17,467 nucleotides of DNA from Clostridia bacterium (lineage in GTDB: Bacteria; Bacillota_A; Clostridia; Oscillospirales; CAG-272): the NCBI GenBank assembly GCA_017462145.1, contig JAFTRT010000216.1, forward strand, positions 1-17,467, written 5' to 3'. Numbering within the stretch: the stretch's first letter is position 1; the number at the start of each line of letters is the position of its first letter. Of this stretch, positions 1 through 6,921 are shown piece after piece. Below the pieces are notes generated by a model. It worked only from the letters and a program-made list of their open reading frames with translations. It was not told where the DNA came from and did not search any database. Both the position numbers and the translations under genes were made by a program.

Positions 1-1
1 A

Positions 2-238
2 GTGGATGCATGCTACTGGCAGATGTTCCGTTACAACCCCACCGCTGCCGAGAACAAGCTGACCATCTACTCCAAGGCTCCTACGGCTGACTACATCGAC
101 TTCATCAAGTCCGAGACCCGCTATGCTCGTCTCGTACAGTCCTTCCCCGAAAAGGCTTCCGAGCTCTTCGTAAAGGGTGAAGAGAACGCAAAGGCGAAGT
201 ACGACAGACTGCAGAAGATGGCAGAGCTCTACAAATAA
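2..238 (+). CDS. nifJ: Pyruvate:ferredoxin oxidoreductase, C-terminal end (partial)
   Basis: Only the last 78 codons are inside the window; the reading frame is open at the left edge, so there is no start here. The visible tail (CYWQMFRYNP near its start, then SKAPTADYIDFI, ETRYARLVQSFPEKA and a Lys/Glu-rich helix ending in MAELYK) matches the extreme C-terminus of single-chain PFOR/NifJ enzymes. These oxidatively decarboxylate pyruvate to acetyl-CoA, CO2 and reduced ferredoxin in the cytoplasm of anaerobes. The thiamine-diphosphate and iron-sulfur domains would lie upstream and cannot be checked. The stop is TAA, followed at once by a strong hairpin. The call rests on recognising the tail; a related 2-oxoacid oxidoreductase is the main alternative. 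Confidence 0.85.
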   Translation: MDACYWQMFRYNPTAAENKLTIYSKAPTADYIDFIKSETRYARLVQSFPEKASELFVKGEENAKAKYDRLQKMAELYK

Positions 239-251
239 TTGAGCAAAACAC

Positions 252-284
252 AGCGGCGTTGCGCTTTGCGCAACGCCGCTTTTG
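252..284 (+). terminator. Perfect hairpin between nifJ and luxS
   Basis: A 13-bp perfect inverted repeat (252-264 with 268-280) encloses a three-base TTT loop and is followed by a run of only about four T. It looks like the terminator of nifJ, but the short T-tract and the luxS ribosome binding site only a few bases downstream suggest partial readthrough. Confidence 0.7.
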
Positions 285-297
285 CAAAGGAGAGACC

Positions 298-759
298 ATG
301 AAGACCATTCAAAGCTTTACCGTGGATCACGACTTCATCGTTCCCGGTCTGTACGTATCCCGTGTGGACGGAGACGTGACCACCTATGACCTGCGTACCC
401 GTAAGCCCAACGGGGAGGATTTGATGTCCCACCTGATCATGCATTCCATGGAGCATTTGTTTGCTACGTATATTCGAAATTCGGATATGGGAGAGCAGAT
501 CCTGTATTTTGGCCCGATGGGGTGTCGGACGGGTTTTTATCTGTTGGTGAGAAATGCCGACAACGAGAAGGTGTTGGCCAAGGTCAAGGAGATCTTGGGG
601 CAGATCGTTGCTCATGACGGTCCTATGTTTGGAGCGACACGCAAGGAATGCGGCAACTACCGTGAGCTGTCCGTAGAGGCGGCCAAGGAGGAGGCGGCAC
701 GTTATTTGGCCGCTTTGGAGACCGGTTCTGCGCAGTTTGTGTATCCGACAGAAGGATGA
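298..759 (+). CDS. luxS: S-ribosylhomocysteine lyase
   Basis: LuxS cleaves S-ribosylhomocysteine to homocysteine and DPD, the precursor of autoinducer-2, in the activated methyl cycle. The 153-residue product has the usual family length. It shows the metal-binding HSMEH motif (His49, Glu52, His53), the catalytic Cys76 in GPMGCRTGFY and the third metal ligand Cys118 in KECGNYRE. The ATG at 298 is chosen because AAAGGAGA lies at the right distance upstream and the LuxS N-terminus (SFTVDHDFIVPG) begins there; the frame is open further upstream but that part falls in the hairpin. No nucleosidase gene (mtnN) is adjacent. There is no room for a promoter between the hairpin and the start, so transcription probably arrives from upstream. 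Highly confident from the complete catalytic set. Confidence 0.96.
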   Translation: MKTIQSFTVDHDFIVPGLYVSRVDGDVTTYDLRTRKPNGEDLMSHLIMHSMEHLFATYIRNSDMGEQILYFGPMGCRTGFYLLVRNADNEKVLAKVKEILGQIVAHDGPMFGATRKECGNYRELSVEAAKEEAARYLAALETGSAQFVYPTEG

Positions 760-769
760 CAAAAAGGAA

Positions 770-818
770 AACAATCAACCACAGCTTGCCGGTAGGGGCT
801 GTGGTTGATTGTTTTTTT
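770..818. terminator. Bidirectional terminator between luxS and the desulfurase gene
   Basis: A perfect 16-bp stem (770-785 with 798-813) has a 12-base loop and is followed by T(7) on the plus strand. Read on the minus strand it is followed by TTTTCCTTTTT. It therefore serves both convergent genes, luxS and the cysteine desulfurase. Confidence 0.9.
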
Positions 819-822
819 ACGG

Positions 823-1998
823 TTATTTGATTCGTACCAAACGATGGAGTGCCTCGGCCAAGGCTTCCGCCAAGGCATCGATGTCCTCCTTTTTGGTATA
901 CTCCGAAAAACTGATGCGAAGGGAACAGTCGGCTTCCTGTTCGGTCAGGCCGTAGGCCAACAGGACCGAGCTGGTCTTGCGGGAGTGGGCCGAGCAAGCC
1001 GATCCGCTGGACACGTAAATTCCTTTGCTTGACAGAAAATGCAGCGCAGTTTCACTCTTGATATGGGGCAGGGTGAGATGGAGAATATGGGAGACGTGAC
1101 GGATCGGACGGTTGATACGCAGCTCCAAGGGAGCAAGCTGTTCCTCTGCATAAGCGTACAGCTCCTTCAGATGCTCCTCGATGGCCTTTCGTCTGCCGTG
1201 GATATCCGCCGCCGCCCCACCGAAGGCGGCAATGCCGATCACGTTTTCCGTTCCCGATCGCCAACCGTTCTCCTGTCCGCCGCCCACCAAAAAGGGAATG
1301 ATCTTTTTCTTCTTGATGAGCTCGGGGGAAACGTAAAGGGCACCCACACCCTTGGGGGCGTGGAGCTTGTGGCCGCTGACCGTGATCAGATCGGCTCCCA
1401 AGGAGGAAACTGTAAAGGGAATTTTCAAAAAGCCCTGCACCGCATCGCAATGGGTGACCGCTTCCGGATACCGTGCTTTGATGCGCCGAAAGGCTTCCTC
1501 TACCTCATAACGTGCGCCTGTCTCGTTGTTGACCAACATGAGGGAAGCCATGAGCAGATCGGGGCCGTTGGCAAGGAAGTCGTCCAGTTGCGCCAGATCC
1601 AGCCCACCGCCTTTGGTGGAAATCTTGATGACGGAAAAACCGTCCGCTTCCAGCCGCTCGGCGGCTTTGGTCACCGAGGGATGTTCCGAATCGGTGATGA
1701 GAATGTGGCGTGCCGTTCGGCGTTCCTTGGCGTAGGCACAGCCGAAAAGGGCCAGCGAGGTGGCCTCGGTGCCGCAGGAGGTAAAGATCAGGGTGCCGCC
1801 TTGACGGGGGCGAACGCCCAGTGCGGCCAAGACCTGCTCCCGTGCACGGCGCAGAAGGGTCTCGGCCTCCTGCCCCATGGTATGGAGGGAGGAGGGGTTG
1901 CCGTATTGCTCCATGGCTTCCAGCATGGCCGCCTTTGCCGCAGAGCTGAGGGGGGTGGTGGCACTGTTGTCCAAATAAATACAAGGTTGTTGGGTCAT
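823..1998 (-). CDS. Cysteine desulfurase, NifS/IscS family
   Basis: A PLP enzyme that removes sulfur from cysteine as a persulfide for Fe-S clusters or tRNA thiolation. The 391-residue product has the expected landmarks: YLDNSATTP at the N-terminus, His106 (SEHPS), Asp185 and Gln188 (CDAVQGF), the PLP lysine Lys211 in SGHKLHAPKG, the RSGTEN segment and the persulfide cysteine Cys335 in SSGSACSA. The ATG at 1998 is preferred over an upstream in-frame start because AGAGG precedes it and the conserved fold begins here; the upstream start would overlap the lipoprotein gene. It starts 10 bases after that lipoprotein gene and is probably cotranscribed with it. No iscU or thiI follows, since a terminator comes next, so the sulfur acceptor is not evident from context. 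Confidence 0.93.
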   Translation of the reverse strand: MTQQPCIYLDNSATTPLSSAAKAAMLEAMEQYGNPSSLHTMGQEAETLLRRAREQVLAALGVRPRQGGTLIFTSCGTEATSLALFGCAYAKERRTARHILITDSEHPSVTKAAERLEADGFSVIKISTKGGGLDLAQLDDFLANGPDLLMASLMLVNNETGARYEVEEAFRRIKARYPEAVTHCDAVQGFLKIPFTVSSLGADLITVSGHKLHAPKGVGALYVSPELIKKKKIIPFLVGGGQENGWRSGTENVIGIAAFGGAAADIHGRRKAIEEHLKELYAYAEEQLAPLELRINRPIRHVSHILHLTLPHIKSETALHFLSSKGIYVSSGSACSAHSRKTSSVLLAYGLTEQEADCSLRISFSEYTKKEDIDALAEALAEALHRLVRIK

Positions 1999-2008
1999 GG
2001 GGTACCTC

Positions 2009-3040
2009 TTAACGGAAGGTGAACGCATGGAGGATTTGCTCCACCTCGGGGATATGGCTGTCAAAGCAGTCGGCCTTTGCGGTGTAAGTGATGGAATAGA
2101 TGCACTCACCGTAGGCCAAAACGGCCTGCATGACCCGATAGGTCACGCCGGAATAGGTAGCCTCGTAGGTATAGACCGAAGCATCTCGGCCTGCGATCTC
2201 CCGTTTGGTGGGCTCTGCGGTGCGTACGTAGCCTTCCACGGAGAGCTTGTAGGCCTCCTCGGAGCGAGCAAAGTAATCGGCCACCGACATCGAGACCTCA
2301 GGCGCATAGGAAAAGACGGTCACGTTGGAGCGGTCGGAGGCAACGTAGGCCTGGGAAACACCGCTTTCGTGGTCGCAGATCCAAGAGGTGGGAACGTAGA
2401 GACGGTATTCGATGTCCTTAGAGGAAGCGATCTTCATGCCGTCGGGGGTGTTTTTGTCGGTATCATTGGTGTTGACCACTGTTTTGTCACAGAGGACAAA
2501 GGCATCCTTGATCTGTGCAAAGGAGGCCTCAATGGAGTCACGACTTTCCGCCATACGGGCTTTGGAGGCATACAGATTCAACAGAACCGCATCCTCTTTC
2601 CAAAAGACCACGTACTGCACACATTCCATCTCGGAGCCGTTGACGGTAGCGGTATAGGAAAAACGCAACGCAGGCTGACCGCTCAGCGTCGTATCCTCTA
2701 CGGCGGGGAAGTCTTGGGGAAAGCCCTCCAGGCTTTCACTGTAGGCGGCAATCAAACGATTGGTGTAATCCCGCAAGGATTCCTCTGCATTTTCTCTGGT
2801 GAGAAAACGGGCGGTGACCATGGCGGAGAGAGAGTCCAGCGTATAGTACAGACAGGCACCCGAAATACCGCTTTGGTGATTGAGAGTCCAGGATTCGGGA
2901 ACGTACAGGCGGAAGGGCTGGCCGCTTTGTGTAGCGGATCTCATGCCGTCCGGAACGTCGTCATCGGTTCCTCCCCCACAGCTTACGGCGCAGAAGCACA
3001 GAGCAAGCAGCAAAAAAAGGGCGGTGAGCTTTTTGAACAT
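2009..3040 (-). CDS. Lipoprotein with two PsbP/DcrB-like domain copies
   Basis: A 343-residue predicted lipoprotein. Residues 1-20 are a signal peptide (MFKKL, then a hydrophobic core) ending before Cys21 in AVSCGGG, a plausible lipobox. The rest consists of two related halves, about residues 30-187 and 199-343. Each opens with PDGM, then a strand resembling YRLYVPxSW, an SG, a middle stretch of hydrophobic strands, and a final helix (SIEASFAQIKDAF; HIPEVEQILHAF). This pattern resembles the PsbP/DcrB (DUF1795-like) fold; I infer that from pattern, not from a search. The function is unknown. The start at 3040 has an AAGGAA ribosome binding site, and a good promoter lies just upstream. The cysteine desulfurase gene follows closely, so the two form an operon without an obvious functional link. 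Confidence 0.8.
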   Translation of the reverse strand: MFKKLTALFLLLALCFCAVSCGGGTDDDVPDGMRSATQSGQPFRLYVPESWTLNHQSGISGACLYYTLDSLSAMVTARFLTRENAEESLRDYTNRLIAAYSESLEGFPQDFPAVEDTTLSGQPALRFSYTATVNGSEMECVQYVVFWKEDAVLLNLYASKARMAESRDSIEASFAQIKDAFVLCDKTVVNTNDTDKNTPDGMKIASSKDIEYRLYVPTSWICDHESGVSQAYVASDRSNVTVFSYAPEVSMSVADYFARSEEAYKLSVEGYVRTAEPTKREIAGRDASVYTYEATYSGVTYRVMQAVLAYGECIYSITYTAKADCFDSHIPEVEQILHAFTFR

Positions 3041-3111
3041 AATGGTTCCTTTCCAACGGCGGGATCAACCCCACCGTTACGGATACTTCCGGTTGTTTGG
3101 TTTCTACCTAC

Positions 3112-3140
3112 ATCATAGCAAAAAAATGTGACCGATGCAA
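3112..3140 (-). promoter_or_regulatory. Promoter of the lipoprotein-desulfurase operon
   Basis: On the minus strand TTGCAT (3135-3140) and TATGAT (3112-3117) are separated by 17 bases, with a T(7) tract in the spacer. It lies directly after the murD stop codon, so the lipoprotein operon can be transcribed independently of murD. Confidence 0.75.
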
Positions 3141-3157
3141 GCATATTTTGTGAACTT

Positions 3158-4603
3158 TCAATGAAGCGAGCGGACGGTGTTGCAAAAGAGCGCTCCCCGC
3201 TCCCTGAAGTCACGGAACGCATCAAAGCTGGCGCAGGCAGGGGAGAGCAGAACACAGCCCCCCGTCCGTGCCAGTGCTTGGGCCACCCCGACGGCCCCCA
3301 CCAGATCGGGGGCTTCGGCTACGGTGAGCCGTTCGGGGGTATAGGAAGGACAGCGCAGGATGGCATCCTTGATCTTTGGGGCAGTCGCTCCTGTCAGCAC
3401 CACTGCATGGGCGTAACGGCAAAGGGCCTCGGCCAAGGGTTCAAAGGGGATCTTCTTGTCGTAGCCGCCGCAGATCACGGTAAGATCACGGCCGGCGAGG
3501 GCAGAAAGAGCCGCCGCTGTTCGGGTAGGGGTGGAGTCGATGGAGCTGTTGTAGTAATCCACGCCGTTCAAGCGCCGGATCCATTCCAAGCGGTGCTCTA
3601 CACCGCAAAAGTCCGAAAGAACTCGTTCATAGACCGAGGGGGAGACCCGTCCAAGGGTCAATCCCACGGCGGTCATCACGTTTTCCAAATTGTGTTGTCC
3701 GGGCAAACGAATGACCTTGGCGGAAAGGAGCGGGGCTTCCACACCGTTTTTCCATGCATAGATCTGATCCGCACGGCAGTACAAAAAGGTGCAGACAGAA
3801 GAAAATTGTGTCAAAAACTCCTCGGCACAGGTGCGGCGGGAGGAAAACAGACAGACCTCTGCCCTTCCGCTCTCTGCCGTTTGCCGTCCGATCTCGGCGG
3901 CGGCAGGATTTTCGGCGTTCGTGACCAGCCGCTCTGTCTGAGGGCCAATGATCCGCCGTTTGGCAGAAGCGTATTCCTCCATGCTCTCACGGTGCCAGTC
4001 CATGTGATTGGGGGTCAGATTGGTCAAGGCGGAGAAGCGAGGGGAGAGGGGGCAATCCATCAGCTGAAAGCTGGACAGCTCCAAAACCACCGAATGATGG
4101 GGGGCGATGGTATGGCAGACGGGGAGCAGGGGGGTACCGATGTTTCCTCCCACCCAAACCTGTCCGTCTGTCTGCTTCTTGGCTTCCTCCTGTAAAAACA
4201 GTCCGGTCAGGGTGGTGGAGGTGGTCTTACCGTCACTGCCCGTAATGCCGAACACGGGTGCGTCGGTCAGCCGCAGCAACAGAGCAATCTCGCTTGTGAC
4301 CTCGGCACCTCTGCTGCGAGCTTCGATCAGGGCAGGAAGGTCGGGTCGGATTCCGGGAGAGCGAAGGATCAGCTCCTCGGGAATCGCCTCAAAGCAATCC
4401 TCGCCGGAAACAAAGGGGATGCCGTTGCGGATCAGTGCCTGTGCTTCTTCCCGCAATTGAGAAAGAGGCTTTTTATCGTAAACCGTCAAAGAAACGCCTG
4501 CCTCCCACAGAAGCTGCGCCAAAGACGTATGAGACACGCCCAGTCCCAACAGGGCAACGGAGCGGCCGTTGATATAGGCAAGAAAGGGATGAAGAGCTTC
4601 CAT
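3158..4603 (-). CDS. murD: UDP-N-acetylmuramoylalanine--D-glutamate ligase
   Basis: A cytoplasmic Mur ligase that adds D-glutamate to UDP-MurNAc-L-alanine in peptidoglycan precursor synthesis. The 481-residue product shows the N-terminal nucleotide-sugar domain (VALLGLGVSH), the ATP P-loop GITGSDGKTT at about residues 119-128, NLTPNHMDWH at about 195-204 with a following lysine (Lys215) in the position carbamylated in Mur ligases, QHNLENV and EHRLE near 303-340, and LSPACASFDAFRDFRERG near the end. The SSIDSTPTRT segment replaces the SKATN-like form of other MurDs, which I recall as usual in Clostridia. The ATG at 4603 follows a perfect AAGGAGG; an upstream in-frame start at 4690 would extend beyond the murD promoter and is rejected. 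The gene stands alone rather than in a dcw cluster. Confidence is high. Confidence 0.95.
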   Translation of the reverse strand: MEALHPFLAYINGRSVALLGLGVSHTSLAQLLWEAGVSLTVYDKKPLSQLREEAQALIRNGIPFVSGEDCFEAIPEELILRSPGIRPDLPALIEARSRGAEVTSEIALLLRLTDAPVFGITGSDGKTTSTTLTGLFLQEEAKKQTDGQVWVGGNIGTPLLPVCHTIAPHHSVVLELSSFQLMDCPLSPRFSALTNLTPNHMDWHRESMEEYASAKRRIIGPQTERLVTNAENPAAAEIGRQTAESGRAEVCLFSSRRTCAEEFLTQFSSVCTFLYCRADQIYAWKNGVEAPLLSAKVIRLPGQHNLENVMTAVGLTLGRVSPSVYERVLSDFCGVEHRLEWIRRLNGVDYYNSSIDSTPTRTAAALSALAGRDLTVICGGYDKKIPFEPLAEALCRYAHAVVLTGATAPKIKDAILRCPSYTPERLTVAEAPDLVGAVGVAQALARTGGCVLLSPACASFDAFRDFRERGALFCNTVRSLH

Positions 4604-4636
4604 AAGGCCTCCTTGGGAAGAATGTTTTCTCCCTAT

Positions 4637-4665
4637 ATTATAACGCCCCCGGGACAGATATGCAA
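4637..4665 (-). promoter_or_regulatory. murD: murD promoter
   Basis: On the minus strand TTGCAT (4660-4665) and a perfect TATAAT (4637-4642) are 17 bases apart. The start codon at 4603 is about 34 bases downstream of the -10 box, giving a short leader. Confidence 0.8.
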
Positions 4666-4736
4666 GAAGCAGGAAAAAACTTTTTTTCAAAAGAGCGCCA
4701 AAAGAGGATATTTTTTCACAAAAAATTCAAAACCTC

Positions 4737-4766
4737 TTGACTTTTACATGCACCATCGGTTATAAT
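4737..4766 (+). promoter_or_regulatory. Promoter of the oadB-like operon
   Basis: TTGACT (4737-4742) and TATAAT (4761-4766) with an 18-base spacer. It is divergent from the murD promoter and starts a transcript with an unusually long leader of about 175 bases. Confidence 0.8.
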
Positions 4767-4772
4767 ATGGAG

Positions 4773-4935
4773 TAGAAAACGGGGAGTAATCAGCATTCTT
4801 CTGGATGGAATAAAATCACTAACACAGGCCAAGCCTTGGTTTTATTTGAAACGATGAGACTTTTTTTGAGAGCAGAAAAGGGCTTTCTTTAAAGAACAGC
4901 TTTTTTTATTGCGGATTTCCCTTGACGGTTTTATG
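4773..4935 (+). promoter_or_regulatory. Structured leader of the oadB-like operon, possible riboswitch or attenuator
   Basis: The stretch between promoter and start codon has no coding sign but has two structural elements. First, AATAAAA (4809-4815) can pair with TTTTATT (4840-4846) around an inner CCAA/TTGG hairpin and a 13-base one-sided bulge. The inner part can pair in an exclusive alternative way, AGGC (4826-4829) with GCCT (4833-4836). Second, a terminator-like hairpin lies at 4876-4907. An upstream fold followed by a terminator is the usual layout of a transcriptional riboswitch or attenuator. I do not recognise a known class. The gene served is a Na+-pump subunit, so a Na+-responsive element is one hypothesis. 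Confidence 0.4.
4876..4910 (+). terminator. Terminator-like hairpin inside the oadB leader
   Basis: AAAAGGGCT (4876-4884) pairs with AGC followed by T(7) (4898-4907), using two G-T pairs. The inner arm TTC/GAA (4885-4887 with 4894-4896) extends it past a one-base bulge at 4897. The run of seven T overlaps the stem base. It lies about 40 bases before the start codon, so it could stop transcription ahead of the operon. Confidence 0.5.
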
Positions 4936-4947
4936 AAGGAGGAAATT

Positions 4948-6096
4948 ATGGGATTAGAATTTTTGTATGAAGCCATTCTTCAAGTGTCGTGGAAGCATGT
5001 TGTCATGTGGGTCATCGGCGGTCTTTTGATCTTCTTGGCCATCAAGAAGGACATGGAGCCTGCGTTGCTGCTGCCCATGGGCTTTGGTGCCATTTTGGTG
5101 AATATTCCGATGTCCAACGTGCTCAACACCGTGGCTCCGGACGGCTCCGAGCTACAGGGTATCATCGAATGGCTGTTTAACGTGGGAATTGAGGCCAGTG
5201 AGGCCATGCCCATTTTGCTGTTCATCGGTATCGGTGCCATGATCGACTTTGGCCCGCTGTTGTCTAACCCCAAGCTGTTTTTGGTGGGAGGTGCCGCTCA
5301 GTTTGGTATCTTCTTTACCATCCTGTTGGCATCGGCCTTTGGCTTTGAGCTGAAGGATGCGGCCTCCATCGGTATCATCGGTGCGGCTGATGGCCCGACC
5401 TCCATTGTGGTGGCGCAGGCTCTGAAGAGTAATTATCTGTCGGCTATTTTGGTGGTGGCCTATTCCTATATGGCTTTGGTGCCCATCATTCAGCCTGCGG
5501 TGATCAAGACCATTACCACCAAGAAGGAGCGGATGATCCGGATGTCCTATACGGCTTCCTCCGTATCCAAGACCACCAGAATCCTGTTCCCCATCGTGGT
5601 CACTCTGATTGCAGGTCTCATTGCTCCCAACTCCTTGGCGCTGGTCGGATTTTTGATGTTGGGTAACCTGATTCGGGAGTGCGGTGTGCTGAAGGTGATG
5701 AGTGAGACGGCACAGAACATTTTGGCCAACCTCATTACCCTTTTGTTGGGCGTGACCATTGCGTGCTCCATGCAGGCAGAGGATTTCGTCAGATGGGAGA
5801 CCTTGGTCATCATGCTGTTGGGTCTGGCAGCCTTCGTCTTCGATACCTTCGCAGGTGTGATGTTCTGCAAGCTGCTCAACCTGTTCAGCCCCAAGAATAA
5901 GATCAACCCCATGGTGGGTGCGGCAGGAATTTCTGCATTCCCCATGGCGTCCAGAGTGGTGCAGAAGATGGGTCTGAAGGAAGACCCCACCAACCATTTG
6001 CTCATGCACGCAGTGGGTGCCAACGTATCGGGACAGATCGCATCGGCAATCGTAGGCGGTCTGATCATCGGTCTGGTGCAAACGCTGTTGAAATAA
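4948..6096 (+). CDS. Na+-translocating decarboxylase beta subunit (OadB/GcdB family)
   Basis: A 382-residue polytopic membrane protein of the family that couples decarboxylation of a carboxybiotin carrier to Na+ export (oxaloacetate, methylmalonyl-CoA or glutaconyl-CoA decarboxylases). Residues that I recall as important in Klebsiella OadB are all present with matching spacing: Asp148 in GAADGPTS, Tyr174, Asn320, Gly324, Ser329 and Arg336 in the NPMVGAAGISAFPMASR segment, and Asn359. This suggests an intact ion pathway. The ATG at 4948 is chosen because AAGGAGG lies at 4936-4942. The operon lacks the carboxyltransferase and biotin carrier subunits, so either they are encoded elsewhere or the protein acts alone. 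The long leader suggests regulation of the transcript. The substrate cannot be assigned. Confidence 0.9.
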   Translation: MGLEFLYEAILQVSWKHVVMWVIGGLLIFLAIKKDMEPALLLPMGFGAILVNIPMSNVLNTVAPDGSELQGIIEWLFNVGIEASEAMPILLFIGIGAMIDFGPLLSNPKLFLVGGAAQFGIFFTILLASAFGFELKDAASIGIIGAADGPTSIVVAQALKSNYLSAILVVAYSYMALVPIIQPAVIKTITTKKERMIRMSYTASSVSKTTRILFPIVVTLIAGLIAPNSLALVGFLMLGNLIRECGVLKVMSETAQNILANLITLLLGVTIACSMQAEDFVRWETLVIMLLGLAAFVFDTFAGVMFCKLLNLFSPKNKINPMVGAAGISAFPMASRVVQKMGLKEDPTNHLLMHAVGANVSGQIASAIVGGLIIGLVQTLLK

Positions 6097-6108
6097 GGAG
6101 GGTAACGT

Positions 6109-6321
6109 ATGTCGTATCAATTGCTGAACGTGACCAACGCTGTAACCGAAGAGGTCACCGAAAAGGTTTTGACCAAGGGTGAGACGATCATGGCCTCGTT
6201 GGATATCATGTGGAAGGGAATGTTGGCCATTTTTGTGGTCATCGGTGCCATCATTTTGGTGACGGCCATCCTCAACCGTGTGACCAATCGGAAGAAAAAA
6301 GAGAAAAAAGAAGACCAATAA
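6109..6321 (+). CDS. Small single-helix protein, probable gamma-like subunit
   Basis: A 70-residue protein starting 12 bases after the oadB-like stop; its AAGGAGG ribosome binding site overlaps that stop codon. It has a polar N-terminal 30 residues, one hydrophobic helix (about 37-56, WKGMLAIFVVIGAIILVTAI) and a strongly basic, Lys/Glu-rich tail (NRKKKEKKEDQ). OadG-type gamma subunits also have one helix preceded by a G-M motif and a polar tail, and assemble with OadB. Here the helix sits later and the tail is very short, so the identity is inferred mainly from the operon and topology. An internal Met at 6190 could shorten the protein, but its ribosome binding site is poor. A bidirectional terminator follows. 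Confidence 0.65.
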   Translation: MSYQLLNVTNAVTEEVTEKVLTKGETIMASLDIMWKGMLAIFVVIGAIILVTAILNRVTNRKKKEKKEDQ

Positions 6322-6326
6322 AACAC

Positions 6327-6364
6327 AAAGAACCGCTGTTGCATTGCAACAGCGGTTCTTTTGT
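6327..6364. terminator. Bidirectional terminator after the oadB-like operon
   Basis: A perfect stem of at least 15 bp (6328-6342 with 6346-6360), closed by a three-base ATT loop, is followed by TTTTG on the plus strand and by a T-containing stretch on the minus strand. It separates the convergent oadB-like and phosphodiesterase operons. Confidence 0.88.
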
Positions 6365-6921
6365 TATAGAGTCATCTCCCGATATACGGAGCCTGTCAGA
6401 TCGCAGAAGGAAAGACGGTTGCCCTCCAAAAGCAGATAGCTTTTGGAGGATCCCTCCTTGGGAATGGAGATCGATCCCGGATTGAGATACAGATTGTTTT
6501 GTCCAAAGGGACGGGCAGCGGGCACGTGGGTGTGACCGCAGAGCAGGATGTCGCCCTCCGAGAGGGGAGGCGGTGCTTCGGGGGAAAATCGGTGTCCGTG
6601 GGTGGCAAGGATCCGTCTCTCACCGCCCCACAGCCAAGCGTAATCGGCCAATATGGGGAAAGAGAGGACCATCTGATCCACCTCGGTGTCGCAGTTGCCC
6701 CGCACGCAGAGCAGGCGGTCTGCCAGGGGATTGAGTAGAGCAATGACCTCCTTGGGAGCATAGCCCTCGGGAAGATCGTTACGGGGACCGTGATAGAGCA
6801 GGTCGCCCAACAGGATCAGGCGTTCTGCTCCCGATTCTTCCAAGCGATCCAGGAGCATTCGAGTACTTTGGGCATCTCCGTGCAGATCGGAGGCAATCAT
6901 CAGGCGTTGGTGTTGCTTCAT
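6364..6921 (-). CDS. YfcE/MJ0936-family metallophosphodiesterase
   Basis: A 185-residue cytoplasmic calcineurin-fold enzyme. The metal ligands are all visible: Asp12 and His14 (SDLHGD), Asp40 (LLGDLLYHG), Asn76 (RGNCD), His108/His110 (THGH), and His130/His132 (CGHTH), followed by the NPGS segment typical of YfcE-like phosphodiesterases. Members of this family hydrolyse artificial phosphodiesters and their natural substrate is often unknown; the same applies here. The ATG at 6921 overlaps the proA stop as ATGA, so translation is likely coupled to proA. It is the last gene of the flavin reductase-proA operon. A link to proline synthesis is not implied by its family, so the grouping may simply be shared expression. 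Confidence 0.9.
   Translation of the reverse strand: MKQHQRLMIASDLHGDAQSTRMLLDRLEESGAERLILLGDLLYHGPRNDLPEGYAPKEVIALLNPLADRLLCVRGNCDTEVDQMVLSFPILADYAWLWGGERRILATHGHRFSPEAPPPLSEGDILLCGHTHVPAARPFGQNNLYLNPGSISIPKEGSSKSYLLLEGNRLSFCDLTGSVYREMTL

Noticed and set aside
1997..3118. A 373-codon plus-strand frame opposite the lipoprotein gene.
   Set aside because: The lipoprotein on the minus strand has a signal peptide, lipobox, duplicated domains, ribosome binding site and promoter; the plus frame has none of these.
5152..6318. A long minus-strand frame opposite the oadB-like gene.
   Set aside because: Its product is dominated by His, Gln and Asp from reversed codons of a membrane protein; the plus strand holds the conserved pump residues.
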